This document shows positions 7,440-15,067 of a stretch of 27,070 nucleotides of DNA, in pieces (within the stretch, counting starts at the first letter, position 1; each line of letters starts with the position of its first letter). Position numbers and translations under genes: made by a program. Source of the DNA: Marinilabiliaceae bacterium UBA5488 (GTDB lineage Bacteria; Bacteroidota; Bacteroidia; Bacteroidales; Marinilabiliaceae); assembly GCA_002427105.1 (NCBI GenBank), contig DIPM01000036.1:3882-30951 (forward strand), in the 5' to 3' direction. The notes beneath the pieces are model-generated. The model had not been told where the DNA came from and searched no databases. It was given only the letters and a program-made list of their open reading frames with translations.

Positions 7440-8462
7440 ATGAATCTATTAAACGATAAGATTGAGAGTATAGCGTGTCTGATTGAAAAATGTTTATCAG
7501 AAAGTGGCGATGATGCCTTGCCTCTTGACATAAAAGAGCTTGCTGATAAACTGATCAATGAATCGCAAATTTATAATCAATGGTTTGTTCCTGACCATGT
7601 TAGGTATTCCCTGTCGTTAGCAGTTGAGGAATGCAGGTTTTTGAATGAACGATTGTCAAATTTGCCAAATATCAGAGATCAGGCAAATGTTGATGAAACT
7701 GATGATCATGCTTTGTGCCTGTACAGACCATCGGCACCTTTAGAAGGAGTATTGGAGATGCTGCTTTTTGCATTAAAGTACAAGCAATGCGTTTTACATG
7801 TTGCTGAAGGTCAGAAGACAATATTAGAAACTTTCATTAAAATAATAGAAACAATACCTGGACTTAGAAATAAGTTAATAATTTCTGAAAAACCTGTTAC
7901 TAATCCCCGAAATGTATTTGTTATAGGAAAGATAAATCAAACGATGAAAGATTATCTTTCAAAATACAAGTTTAAGCAGAATCATGAAGAGGGGACATCG
8001 GTTCTGATCAGCAGAGATCCGGATCCTCAGCAATTGTCGGCACTTGCTAATCAGGTCTGTATGTTTTTTGGAAGGAGTCGTAATAGTTGTAAAGTTCTGT
8101 ATGTGCATGAAGATTTTAATTTGAAAGTACTTCAGCCTTATTTTGATGAGTATAAGGAACAGTTATTTCACAACAAGTATTTTAATAATTATGAATACAG
8201 GAAATCGGTGATGATAATAAACAATATTCCTTACGAAGAAATTGGACCGTTGCTAGTAACTGAATCACAATTACAAGCGGGATATGTATCTGTATTATGC
8301 ATTCAACGATATAAGAAAGAGGAGGATATAGCAGATAACTATTTATCAGGAAGATTTAAAATGGTGACTAAATCTAAAAAAAGTGAATTAGAGTGGGGAA
8401 AGCATACACTGTCGTACTTTTGCAGAAATTATGAAGAAACTGCCGGAGATACCTGTTTCTGA
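7440..8462 (+). CDS. Divergent LuxC-like acyl-CoA reductase homologue, catalytic cysteine apparently replaced
   Basis: A 340-residue cytosolic protein that I relate to the Bacteroidota branch of the LuxC family (fatty acyl-CoA reductase, aldehyde-dehydrogenase fold). Supporting segments are NQWFVPDHVRYSL (46-58; family NPWFTPENVRFAL), FFGRSRNSCKVLYV (209-222; family FGLGCRNVSKLFV) and HNKYFNNYEYRKSVMIIN (244-261; family HKYANNYDYNKA). These come in the right order and spacing. The cysteine that is acylated in the family falls on S213 with a one-residue deletion; C217 is close but displaced. The GNIPLVGFHDF nucleotide-loop segment is replaced by RPSAPLEGVLEML (96-108). The protein may be catalytically inactive, or altered in substrate. 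The reading frame is intact and the start has a promoter, so it is not an obvious pseudogene. Family assignment is from remembered motifs. Confidence 0.6.
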   Translation: MNLLNDKIESIACLIEKCLSESGDDALPLDIKELADKLINESQIYNQWFVPDHVRYSLSLAVEECRFLNERLSNLPNIRDQANVDETDDHALCLYRPSAPLEGVLEMLLFALKYKQCVLHVAEGQKTILETFIKIIETIPGLRNKLIISEKPVTNPRNVFVIGKINQTMKDYLSKYKFKQNHEEGTSVLISRDPDPQQLSALANQVCMFFGRSRNSCKVLYVHEDFNLKVLQPYFDEYKEQLFHNKYFNNYEYRKSVMIINNIPYEEIGPLLVTESQLQAGYVSVLCIQRYKKEEDIADNYLSGRFKMVTKSKKSELEWGKHTLSYFCRNYEETAGDTCF

Positions 8463-8501
8463 CAATAATTGTGGGCAGGTACCTGAACATCATAATTATT
8501 G
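8463..8501. repeat. Inverted repeat after the LuxC-like gene
   Basis: CAATAATT (8463-8470) and AATTATTG (8494-8501) are perfect inverted copies. They flank the palindrome CAGGTACCTG (8476-8485). There is no U tract after it, so it is not a standard terminator. It may still slow or end transcription, or be a binding site. Confidence 0.35.
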
Positions 8502-8579
8502 AGTCTAAATAACTGAGATGAATGGATTGAATTAAAGAATGGTCATAGTATAGTGAATTATTATTTTTTTGCTAAAACT

Positions 8580-8610
8580 TTTGTAATTTCAGGAAAAAAC
8601 TTTACTTTTG
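8580..8610 (+). promoter_or_regulatory. Strong Bacteroidota promoter for ribosomal protein L31
   Basis: TTTG at 8580-8583 and TACTTTTG at 8603-8610 are 19 bases apart, matching both consensus boxes perfectly. This is the best promoter in the window, as expected for a ribosomal protein gene. Confidence 0.8.
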
Positions 8611-8703
8611 CAGTCCCAAAATTTGTTGGGTATACGCTGAACAATGAGAGCTAACCCCGGCAACAGTAGGTTAAAAAGGGTATTAATACAAATAAGCTGA
8701 TCA
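8611..8703 (+). promoter_or_regulatory. Structured 5' leader of rpmE2 (candidate autoregulatory element)
   Basis: About 85-93 untranslated bases precede the L31 start. The leader contains CCCAA/TTGGG (8615-8619 with 8626-8630) and TAACC/GGTTA (8652-8656 with 8669-8673) hairpins, and a GGGT at 8678-8681 that could pair alternatively with ACCC at 8654-8657. L31 leaders with autoregulatory RNAs are known in other phyla. I cannot match this one to a known motif; the role is inference. Confidence 0.3.
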
Positions 8704-8973
8704 ATGAAAAAAGAAATTCATCCTAAAGAATACCGTTTGGTTGTGTTTAAAGATATGTCTAATGACGATACTTTCATTACCAAATCAACAGTCGCAACAA
8801 AAGACACCATAGTAATGGATGACGGTAAGGAGTATCCTCTTGTAAAACTTGAGATTTCAAACACATCTCACCCATTCTACACAGGGAAAATTAAACTTAT
8901 CGATACAGCCGGTAGGGTTGATAAATTCAAAACCAAGTATCAGAAGCATTTTGAAAATCGCAACAAGGCGTAA
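8704..8973 (+). CDS. rpmE2: 50S ribosomal protein L31 type B (zinc-independent)
   Basis: An 89-residue ribosomal protein with the type B signature: MKKEIHPKEYRLVVFKDMS start, F(I/L)TKSTV, YPLVKLEISNTSHPFYTGK and the basic end DKFKTKYQK. It lacks the CxxC zinc ligands of type A L31, so it works without zinc. In other bacteria this paralogue replaces the zinc form during zinc limitation. In Bacteroidota it is often the only L31 copy, and the strong constitutive-looking promoter here fits that. I see no Zur-box-like palindrome in the promoter. It is followed by its own terminator, so it is monocistronic. Confidence 0.95.
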   Translation: MKKEIHPKEYRLVVFKDMSNDDTFITKSTVATKDTIVMDDGKEYPLVKLEISNTSHPFYTGKIKLIDTAGRVDKFKTKYQKHFENRNKA

Positions 8974-9007
8974 TAATAACAAGTTTGTTATTTGTTAATA
9001 ATATTTC

Positions 9008-9036
9008 AAAGCCCTATATTAATTAGGGCTTTTTTT
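9008..9036 (+). terminator. Rho-independent terminator of rpmE2
   Basis: A 9-bp perfect stem, AAAGCCCTA (9008-9016) and TAGGGCTTT (9024-9032), has a 7-base loop and a T run through 9036. It lies 35 bases after the L31 stop codon. Confidence 0.93.
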
Positions 9037-9039
9037 GTG

Positions 9040-9047
9040 TAATTTTG
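9040..9047 (+). promoter_or_regulatory. Candidate -7 box for the GlmU-like gene
   Basis: TAATTTTG is a perfect TAnnTTTG 28 bases before the ATG at 9076. The matching -33 position falls in the loop and stem of the rpmE2 terminator and does not read TTTG. Confidence 0.4.
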
Positions 9048-9075
9048 TTGAGCTTCACTAACAATTTATAGTTTT

Positions 9076-10251
9076 ATGAATTACGTATTATTTGATGAAT
9101 CACGAAGAAAAAATTTGTTACCACTCACTTTTACTAGACCTGTAGCTGACATACGTTTTGGAATTCTGACTATAAGACAAAAGTGGGAGAACTTTTTAAA
9201 CGTTAAAACGTCAACGTTAACGGATAACTATCTTGCCGAAAAGTTTCCGCTAATCCAGGAACAAGAGAATATCATTATTAATGGAGCAGTATGCCCCAAC
9301 GATAAACTTGTGGCTGAAATAAAGCAACTTGAGCCCGGATTCGCACTTATAAAAGGCGATACAATAATTGCAATGTGTTTGAATGAACATGATTTCAAAA
9401 AGCAATCAAATGCAGTTCAGGAAGTTGAAACTGATGTTGATTGTCTTCAAATTGTCAATACATGGGACATATACGTACACAATGCAACAGCAATTATTGA
9501 TGATTTCAAGCTTTTAACGGCAGGAAGAAAGTCAGCTTCAATACCATCTCATTGTTTGGCATTTTCACCCGAAAACATTTTCATTGAAGACGGAGCTGAA
9601 ATACTTGCCTCAACTCTAAATGCAAATGATGGTCCTATTTATATTGGTAAGAATGCTGTTGTAATGGAAGGCTGTAATCTCAGAGGACCTTTGGCACTCT
9701 GCGAAAGCGCGACTATAAAAATGGGAGCTAAAATTTATGGTGGTACAACTATCGGTCCACATTCTAAAGTTGGTGGAGAAGTAAATAGCTCTGTGATTTT
9801 TGGTTATTCAAATAAAGCCCATGATGGCTTCATGGGACATTCCGTGATTGGAGAATGGTGTAATTTGGGTGCTGATACCAACACATCAAATCTAAAAAAT
9901 ACATACGATACTGTAAAATTATGGAACTATGCTGATGAAACCTTTATTGAGACTAATCAGCAGTTCTGTGGACTCATTATGGGTGATCACTCAAAATGTG
10001 GCATTAATACAATGTTTAATACAGGAACAGTAGTTGGTGTAAGTTCTAACATTTTTGGATCAGGTTATCAGAGAAATTTCATCTCATCGTTTAAATGGGG
10101 CGGTGTATCAGGTCTGCAGACATTTAATCCTCAAAAAGCAATTGATATAGCCAGGAATATGTACAAAAGAAGAGGTTTGGAATTCGATGAGGTTGAAGAA
10201 AGGCTCATTTTAAGTATATATGAGTTAACTCACAATTATCGGAGAATGTAA
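9076..10251 (+). CDS. GlmU-like sugar nucleotidyltransferase / acyltransferase (Bacteroidota type)
   Basis: A 391-residue protein that matches the Bacteroidota GlmU-like family (the alt_bact_glmU model, TIGR03991). It may serve as, or supplement, UDP-N-acetylglucosamine pyrophosphorylase / glucosamine-1-phosphate acetyltransferase. The N-terminus reads MNYVLFDESRRKNLLPLTFTRPVADIRFG, the family version of the nucleotidyltransferase start; it is diverged from classical GlmU. From about residue 185 a left-handed beta-helix of hexapeptide repeats follows (IYIGKNAVVMEGCNLRGP, SATIKMGAKIYGGTTIG). It continues through VGGEVNSSVIFGYSNKAHDGFMGHSVIGEWCNLGADT. The C-terminus has the family MYKRRGLEFDEVEERL ending. 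It lies between rpmE2 and lon on the same strand. Confidence 0.85.
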   Translation: MNYVLFDESRRKNLLPLTFTRPVADIRFGILTIRQKWENFLNVKTSTLTDNYLAEKFPLIQEQENIIINGAVCPNDKLVAEIKQLEPGFALIKGDTIIAMCLNEHDFKKQSNAVQEVETDVDCLQIVNTWDIYVHNATAIIDDFKLLTAGRKSASIPSHCLAFSPENIFIEDGAEILASTLNANDGPIYIGKNAVVMEGCNLRGPLALCESATIKMGAKIYGGTTIGPHSKVGGEVNSSVIFGYSNKAHDGFMGHSVIGEWCNLGADTNTSNLKNTYDTVKLWNYADETFIETNQQFCGLIMGDHSKCGINTMFNTGTVVGVSSNIFGSGYQRNFISSFKWGGVSGLQTFNPQKAIDIARNMYKRRGLEFDEVEERLILSIYELTHNYRRM

Positions 10252-10390
10252 ACCTTTTAATAAGTAACTTGTTATTCGGAAGACTTCAATAATAAGCCTC
10301 TTCGATCTATTGGCACATTATTTGAATAACCCATTTATACCCGACATTTTATTGCCGGTCTTTTTAAAGTTTACATAAGACTCTTATTTT

Positions 10391-12802
10391 ATGAATAGAG
10401 ATAAAATTGGGTTAACTGACCTGATAGAGAATGATTCAGAGTTTATTCCTTTACTTTCTTCAGAAGATGAGGACAATATGAACGCCGAGGAGGTGCCGGA
10501 TATATTGCCCATCCTTCCTCTACGAAATACTGTTTTGTTTCCGGGTGTTGTTATTCCCATTACAGTTGGAAGAGACAAGTCAATAAAACTGATTAAGGAT
10601 TATTATAAGGGTGACAGAAAAATTGGTGCAGTTGCCCAAAGAGATGTTGAAACTGAGGATCCACAGGCCAAAGACCTTAACGACATTGGCACGATAGCTT
10701 ACATAATTAAAATTCTTCAAATGCCTGATGGTAGTACAACAGCTATTATTCAAGGTAAGAAGAGATTTAAAATCAACGAGATAGTGCAGGATAGTCCTTA
10801 TTTTATGGCAAAAGTGTCTTCATATGAGACAGCTAAACCTGCAGTAAGGGATAAGAAATTCAAGGCGTTGATGTCATCAATCAAAGACCTAGCTATTCAA
10901 ATAATTAACCTTTCGCCAAACCTTCCTTCAGATAGTGTTTTTGCCATCAGAAACATTGAAAGTCCCGTCTTTCTGGTAAATTTCATTTCATCGAATCTGA
11001 ATATATCATTGGAAGAAAAGCAGTTGTTGCTTACAATTGATGATTTGACAGAAAGGGCAAACACTGTGTTGGGTTTGCTTACTAAAGAACTTCAGATAAT
11101 TGAGCTTAAGAACCAGATTCAGAATAAGGTAAAGGTTGACCTTGATAAGCAGCAACGTGATTATCTGCTGAATCAGCAACTTAAAACCATTCAGGAAGAA
11201 CTTGGAGATAATCCGCATACTCAGGATATTGCTGAACTTAAACAGAAGGCTGAACTAAAGAAATGGCCTGCCAATGTGGCTGAAACTTTTGAAAAAGAGT
11301 TGTCAAAATTGCAGCGGATGAATCCTTCGGCTATGGAATATTCAATGCAGTTAAATTACCTTGACGTTTTATTGGATTTGCCATGGTATGACTGTACAGT
11401 TGACAATTTTGACCTGAAAAGGGCACAGAGAATTCTCGATAAAGATCACTTTGGATTAGAAACAGTAAAAGAGAGAATCATTGAATATCTTGCAGTTCTT
11501 AAGCTAAAGGGTGATATGAAATCACCGATTTTATGCTTGTTTGGCCCTCCGGGGGTTGGTAAGACATCACTTGGTAAATCAATTGCAAAGGCTGTTAACA
11601 GGCAATATATCAGAATGTCATTGGGTGGACTCAGGGATGAAGCTGAGATAAGAGGTCATAGAAAGACATATATCGGGGCCATGCCCGGAAGAATCTTACA
11701 AAGCATAAGAAAAGCAAAAGCCTCTAATCCGGTTTTCGTGTTAGATGAAGTCGATAAAGTTATAGGGGCGAATATTAATGGTGATCCTTCAGCTGCCTTG
11801 CTGGAAGTATTGGATCCGGAGCAAAACAGCACGTTCTACGACAACTTTGTTGAGCTGGAATATGATCTTTCAAAGGTTATGTTTATTGCAACTGCTAATA
11901 ATCTGGCAACTATACACCCTGCACTACGTGACAGGATGGAGGTTATTGAGATTAACGGTTATCTTCTTGAAGAGAAGATTGAGATTGCCCGAAGACATCT
12001 TATTCCAAAGCAACTGAGTGAACATGGGTTAAATCCTGACCAGCTTGAATTCTCGAAAAAAATCATTGAAAGTATCATTGGGAAGTATACACGCGAATCA
12101 GGTGTGAGAGCACTTGAAAAAAATATTGCGAAAATTATAAGGCATCAGGCCCGATATATTGTAACTGACGAACCTTACAATATTAAATTGACTGAAGAGG
12201 ATATTTCAAGGATACTGGGAGTTGTTAAGTATAAATATGAGACAGATGAGGACCCTCATGCACCAGGCGTTGTTACGGGTCTTGCCTGGACTCCTGTTGG
12301 GGGCGAAATTCTTTATGTTGAAACCAGCTTAAGCCGAGGAACAGGTAGTTACAGCATTACTGGTAATCTTGGCGATGTGATGAAAGAATCAGCGACGCTT
12401 GCTTATGAATACCTCAAATCAAAAAGTGATGCGTTGAACATCAAACCTGAATTATTAGAAAAATTTAATGTCCATATTCATATCCCGGAAGGTTCTACAC
12501 CAAAGGATGGCCCTTCTGCAGGTATAACATTATTTACAGCTCTTGCCTCAATTTACACCGGAAAGCATGTTAGGCCAAGATTAGCAATGACAGGCGAAAT
12601 AACTTTAAGAGGTAAAGTTTTGCCGGTTGGTGGGATTAAAGAGAAGATTTTGGCAGCCCGTCGTTCAGGTATAAAAGAAATAATCCTTCCTCTTAATAAC
12701 AAGAAGGACATTGAGGAAATAAAGCCTGTGTATATCAAAGGATTAAAATTCCACTTTGTAGAACAGATGATCGATGTGCTAAAGATTGCTCTTGAAGAGT
12801 AG
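10391..12802 (+). CDS. lon: ATP-dependent protease Lon (LonA)
   Basis: An 803-residue cytosolic AAA+ serine protease that degrades misfolded and regulatory proteins. Residues 1-35 form an acidic N-terminal extension (SSEDEDNMNAEEV). The Lon substrate-binding domain spans about 38-235 (ILPLRNTVLFPGVVIPI) and a coiled-coil segment lies at 236-330. The AAA+ module has Walker A GPPGVGKT (385-392), Walker B VFVLDEVDK (D452, E453) and the NPSAMEY linker. The proteolytic domain has catalytic S709 in PKDGPSAGI and K752 in GGIKEKI, 43 residues apart as in Escherichia coli Lon. All catalytic parts are intact. I saw no convincing promoter boxes in the 139-bp gap before it, so heat-shock control cannot be judged. 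Confidence 0.97.
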   Translation: MNRDKIGLTDLIENDSEFIPLLSSEDEDNMNAEEVPDILPILPLRNTVLFPGVVIPITVGRDKSIKLIKDYYKGDRKIGAVAQRDVETEDPQAKDLNDIGTIAYIIKILQMPDGSTTAIIQGKKRFKINEIVQDSPYFMAKVSSYETAKPAVRDKKFKALMSSIKDLAIQIINLSPNLPSDSVFAIRNIESPVFLVNFISSNLNISLEEKQLLLTIDDLTERANTVLGLLTKELQIIELKNQIQNKVKVDLDKQQRDYLLNQQLKTIQEELGDNPHTQDIAELKQKAELKKWPANVAETFEKELSKLQRMNPSAMEYSMQLNYLDVLLDLPWYDCTVDNFDLKRAQRILDKDHFGLETVKERIIEYLAVLKLKGDMKSPILCLFGPPGVGKTSLGKSIAKAVNRQYIRMSLGGLRDEAEIRGHRKTYIGAMPGRILQSIRKAKASNPVFVLDEVDKVIGANINGDPSAALLEVLDPEQNSTFYDNFVELEYDLSKVMFIATANNLATIHPALRDRMEVIEINGYLLEEKIEIARRHLIPKQLSEHGLNPDQLEFSKKIIESIIGKYTRESGVRALEKNIAKIIRHQARYIVTDEPYNIKLTEEDISRILGVVKYKYETDEDPHAPGVVTGLAWTPVGGEILYVETSLSRGTGSYSITGNLGDVMKESATLAYEYLKSKSDALNIKPELLEKFNVHIHIPEGSTPKDGPSAGITLFTALASIYTGKHVRPRLAMTGEITLRGKVLPVGGIKEKILAARRSGIKEIILPLNNKKDIEEIKPVYIKGLKFHFVEQMIDVLKIALEE

Positions 12803-12858
12803 AATTGAATCTGAGAGACTACAAGTATAACAGTGCACTTAATAGCTTATAATTTAAA

Positions 12859-12906
12859 AGGGCAGATTAACTGATAAAGAATAATCAGGTAATTTGCCCT
12901 CTTTAT
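12859..12906. terminator. Hairpin terminator between lon and the M1 peptidase
   Basis: A long imperfect stem: AGGGCA (12859-12864), ATTA and CTGAT pair with ATCAG, TAAT and TGCCCT (12895-12900), with single mismatches between blocks. On the plus strand CTTTATT follows; on the minus strand TTTTAAATT follows. It can serve both convergent genes, although both U tracts are modest. Confidence 0.65.
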
Positions 12907-12915
12907 TAAATTTAT

Positions 12916-12932
12916 ATTCCGGTTACCGGAAT
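12916..12932. repeat. Odd palindrome ATTCCGGTTACCGGAAT
   Basis: A perfect 8-bp inverted repeat around a central T, just beyond the 3' end of the M1 peptidase gene. As RNA it folds as ATTCCG/CGGAAT with a GTTAC loop. The flanks are not U-rich, so it is either a secondary terminator hairpin or a processing or 3'-end-protection stem. Confidence 0.45.
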
Positions 12933-12955
12933 GTTACTTGCTTGAATAACAGTTT

Positions 12956-14941
12956 TTATTTTACAATGAGTATCCTCTCAGTGAGTTGGTTATCTTCAGT
13001 TACGATTGTCAAAAAGTAGCTTCCGCTTTTTAGCACTTCTACATTTACAGGAATCCTGGTTTCTCCCTGCTGACATCTCAGGTTATCTAATGAGTAAACC
13101 ATACTTCCTATGTTATCATAAATCACCAATTTGACATTGGAAGATTTGGGGCTGGAAAAGTATACATCGAATATGCCATTAGAGGGATTTCCTGCAATTA
13201 CAAGTTTCTGACTACCCAAATTATCGATGTCCTTAACATCAACAACAGTTGAAGAGTTCTTTAGAATAATTTTATTAAGTGGATCAAACTGAATTGACCT
13301 GGGTTGCTTGTCGAAAATGAATGAGTAGTTTTGGTCATTAAATTCATTCCACACACTTATGGTTGTATCCCCAAGAGCAAACTTCACTTTAATATCCACA
13401 GGCATTTTAAAGAACCCGGTGTTGGTTTGTGTTTGTTTGATATTCAATTTTACTTCCCATTGATTGTCAGGCAAAGTGTGAATAGAATATGTATTCAGGT
13501 AGTTAGGATGGTTAGGAGTATTGATCCATTGGTTAAAAAACCAGCTTACATCCATTCCAGTTGTTTCGTTCATTTTGTTGACGAAGTCAGGTATAGTGGC
13601 TGACTTATATCTGAAATTAACTGTATCGTTGGCATACTGATATAAGCTATGGTAGAATAAAGAGTCTCCTACGAGCTGGTGAAACATATAAAGAACGCAG
13701 GACCCCTTGAGATAGGTTATTGCGTAATTGAACAAAACATCATCAGATGGAGGATTAATTGCCCAATCAGGATCGGAGATTGGCCAACCGGGATTTTGAT
13801 TCATGTAATAAGATGCATTATATTCATTTTCGTCCATGTAAGCATTGTAGCCATCCTGTTCAAGAATCCAGAGTGTTTCTATATACGTTGCAAATCCTTC
13901 ATTTAGCCACAAATCAGCCCATGTAGCACAAGTAATCATATCGCCAAACCATTGATGAGCATACTCATGTGTAACAACACTCGAATACCAGCAGTTAGGG
14001 CATAAGGTTGTCAATGTTTGATTTTCCATCCCTCCCCATTGGAACAAATTACCTACAGTAGCAAAACCATTTTTCTCAAAAGGGTGCCGACCAAATTTCG
14101 ATTCAAAGAAATTAGTCAAAGGTCCAAGCATATTAATCATGTTATCGGGATACTCGGATTGGTTATAATAGAATCTGATGGGAAGTGTGTCATTGGGATA
14201 GTCCGGATTCACATGGTAAAGAATATCTAGTTTGTAATTAACCTTTGATGTCATAACCATTAGATAGGTTGCTATTGGATCTCTGCTAATCCATGTGTAC
14301 CAAAGTGAATCTGCAATAATGGTTGAATCTGCTAACCTGCCATTCGATCCAAGTTTGACATTAAGAGGAACTTTTACTCTTAATTGAAGAGTGGCTTTAT
14401 CGCTTGGTCTGTCATAGCATGGGAACCACTTTCTTGCACCCTGAGGTTCAGCATCAGTGTAAACAAATCCGTTTTCCACGATGAAAGATCCATCATAAGT
14501 ATTGCTATGGTTATATTCAATCACTACTTCGGCTGTTTCCCCTGGCTCATATGTACGATCAAGATTAATTACGAGCATATCTTGATTGTGAGTGAATGAA
14601 ATTCCTGATCCTGAGACAGATTCAATATCTAATGAAGCATTTTCAGCATTAAGAGCAATGGAGGATAGTACACTATCAACTTTAAATTGGACTTTAGCAA
14701 CTCCGGTAAAACTTTTAGGATAGGGTGGGGCATAACAGCTGAAAATATCCAGATCAAGATCATAATTCAATACATCAAAGCTATGCCGTGGTGCATTTGG
14801 TGAAACTAACAGCTGTTTGGATTTCTGATTAATATGCCTGAATGAACAAATTTCACTTCCTCTCATGGTACTGAAATCCTGTGCAGTGATAATAAGAGAT
14901 GTGAATAGCAATAACGATAGCGATAAGTATACCTTTTTCAT
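12956..14941 (-). CDS. Secreted M1 family aminopeptidase with type IX secretion tail
   Basis: A 661-residue zinc metallopeptidase predicted to remove N-terminal residues from peptides outside the cell or on its surface. A signal peptide covers 1-20 (ITA|QDF). The M1 N-terminal beta domain covers about 50-240. The exopeptidase motif GGMEN is at 303-307. The zinc site is H325-E-x2-H329 plus E348 in HEYAHQWFGD and LWLNEGFATY. After about residue 500 there is a beta domain. The last ~80 residues (from LGSQKLVIAGNPSNGIFDV to TERILIVK) form a Por-secretion/type A sorting domain, which directs export by the type IX system and is usually removed. The N-terminal region after the signal (GSEICSFRHINQKSKQ) is like other Bacteroidota M1 secreted forms. 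It is divergent from the peptide-binding lipoprotein at 15068. Confidence 0.93.
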   Translation of the reverse strand: MKKVYLSLSLLLFTSLIITAQDFSTMRGSEICSFRHINQKSKQLLVSPNAPRHSFDVLNYDLDLDIFSCYAPPYPKSFTGVAKVQFKVDSVLSSIALNAENASLDIESVSGSGISFTHNQDMLVINLDRTYEPGETAEVVIEYNHSNTYDGSFIVENGFVYTDAEPQGARKWFPCYDRPSDKATLQLRVKVPLNVKLGSNGRLADSTIIADSLWYTWISRDPIATYLMVMTSKVNYKLDILYHVNPDYPNDTLPIRFYYNQSEYPDNMINMLGPLTNFFESKFGRHPFEKNGFATVGNLFQWGGMENQTLTTLCPNCWYSSVVTHEYAHQWFGDMITCATWADLWLNEGFATYIETLWILEQDGYNAYMDENEYNASYYMNQNPGWPISDPDWAINPPSDDVLFNYAITYLKGSCVLYMFHQLVGDSLFYHSLYQYANDTVNFRYKSATIPDFVNKMNETTGMDVSWFFNQWINTPNHPNYLNTYSIHTLPDNQWEVKLNIKQTQTNTGFFKMPVDIKVKFALGDTTISVWNEFNDQNYSFIFDKQPRSIQFDPLNKIILKNSSTVVDVKDIDNLGSQKLVIAGNPSNGIFDVYFSSPKSSNVKLVIYDNIGSMVYSLDNLRCQQGETRIPVNVEVLKSGSYFLTIVTEDNQLTERILIVK

Positions 14942-14961
14942 TTTGTAAGTGATTTATCTAA

Positions 14962-14969
14962 CAAATGTA
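14962..14969 (-). promoter_or_regulatory. Candidate -7 box for the M1 peptidase
   Basis: The minus strand reads TACATTTG, a perfect TAnnTTTG 20 bases before the start at 14941. No TTTG -33 box was found at the expected distance. Confidence 0.35.
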
Positions 14970-15040
14970 TACTAAATATAATTTACCTGGCATTTCTTAT
15001 TCATTTATACTTGAAGACACTATATGGAGCCATTTTTATC

Positions 15041-15048
15041 TAAATTTG
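15041..15048 (+). promoter_or_regulatory. Candidate -7 box for the peptide-binding lipoprotein
   Basis: TAAATTTG is a perfect TAnnTTTG 19 bases before the ATG at 15068. No TTTG lies at the usual -33 position. Confidence 0.4.
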
Positions 15049-15067
15049 CCTCAATACACGGAATGAA

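Noticed and set aside
10252..10390. Possible terminator or promoter in the gap before lon (ACCCGAC...GCCGGT followed by CTTTTT)
   Set aside because: The stem does not pair beyond three bases without mismatches or bulges, and no TAnnTTTG box with a TTTG partner was found.
10384..11218. Minus-strand frames inside lon
   Set aside because: Lon is intact across this region; the reverse frames have no family signature.
13331..14599. Several 70-90 codon plus-strand frames within the M1 peptidase gene
   Set aside because: They are antisense to an intact zinc peptidase frame with all catalytic motifs and show no recognisable domain.
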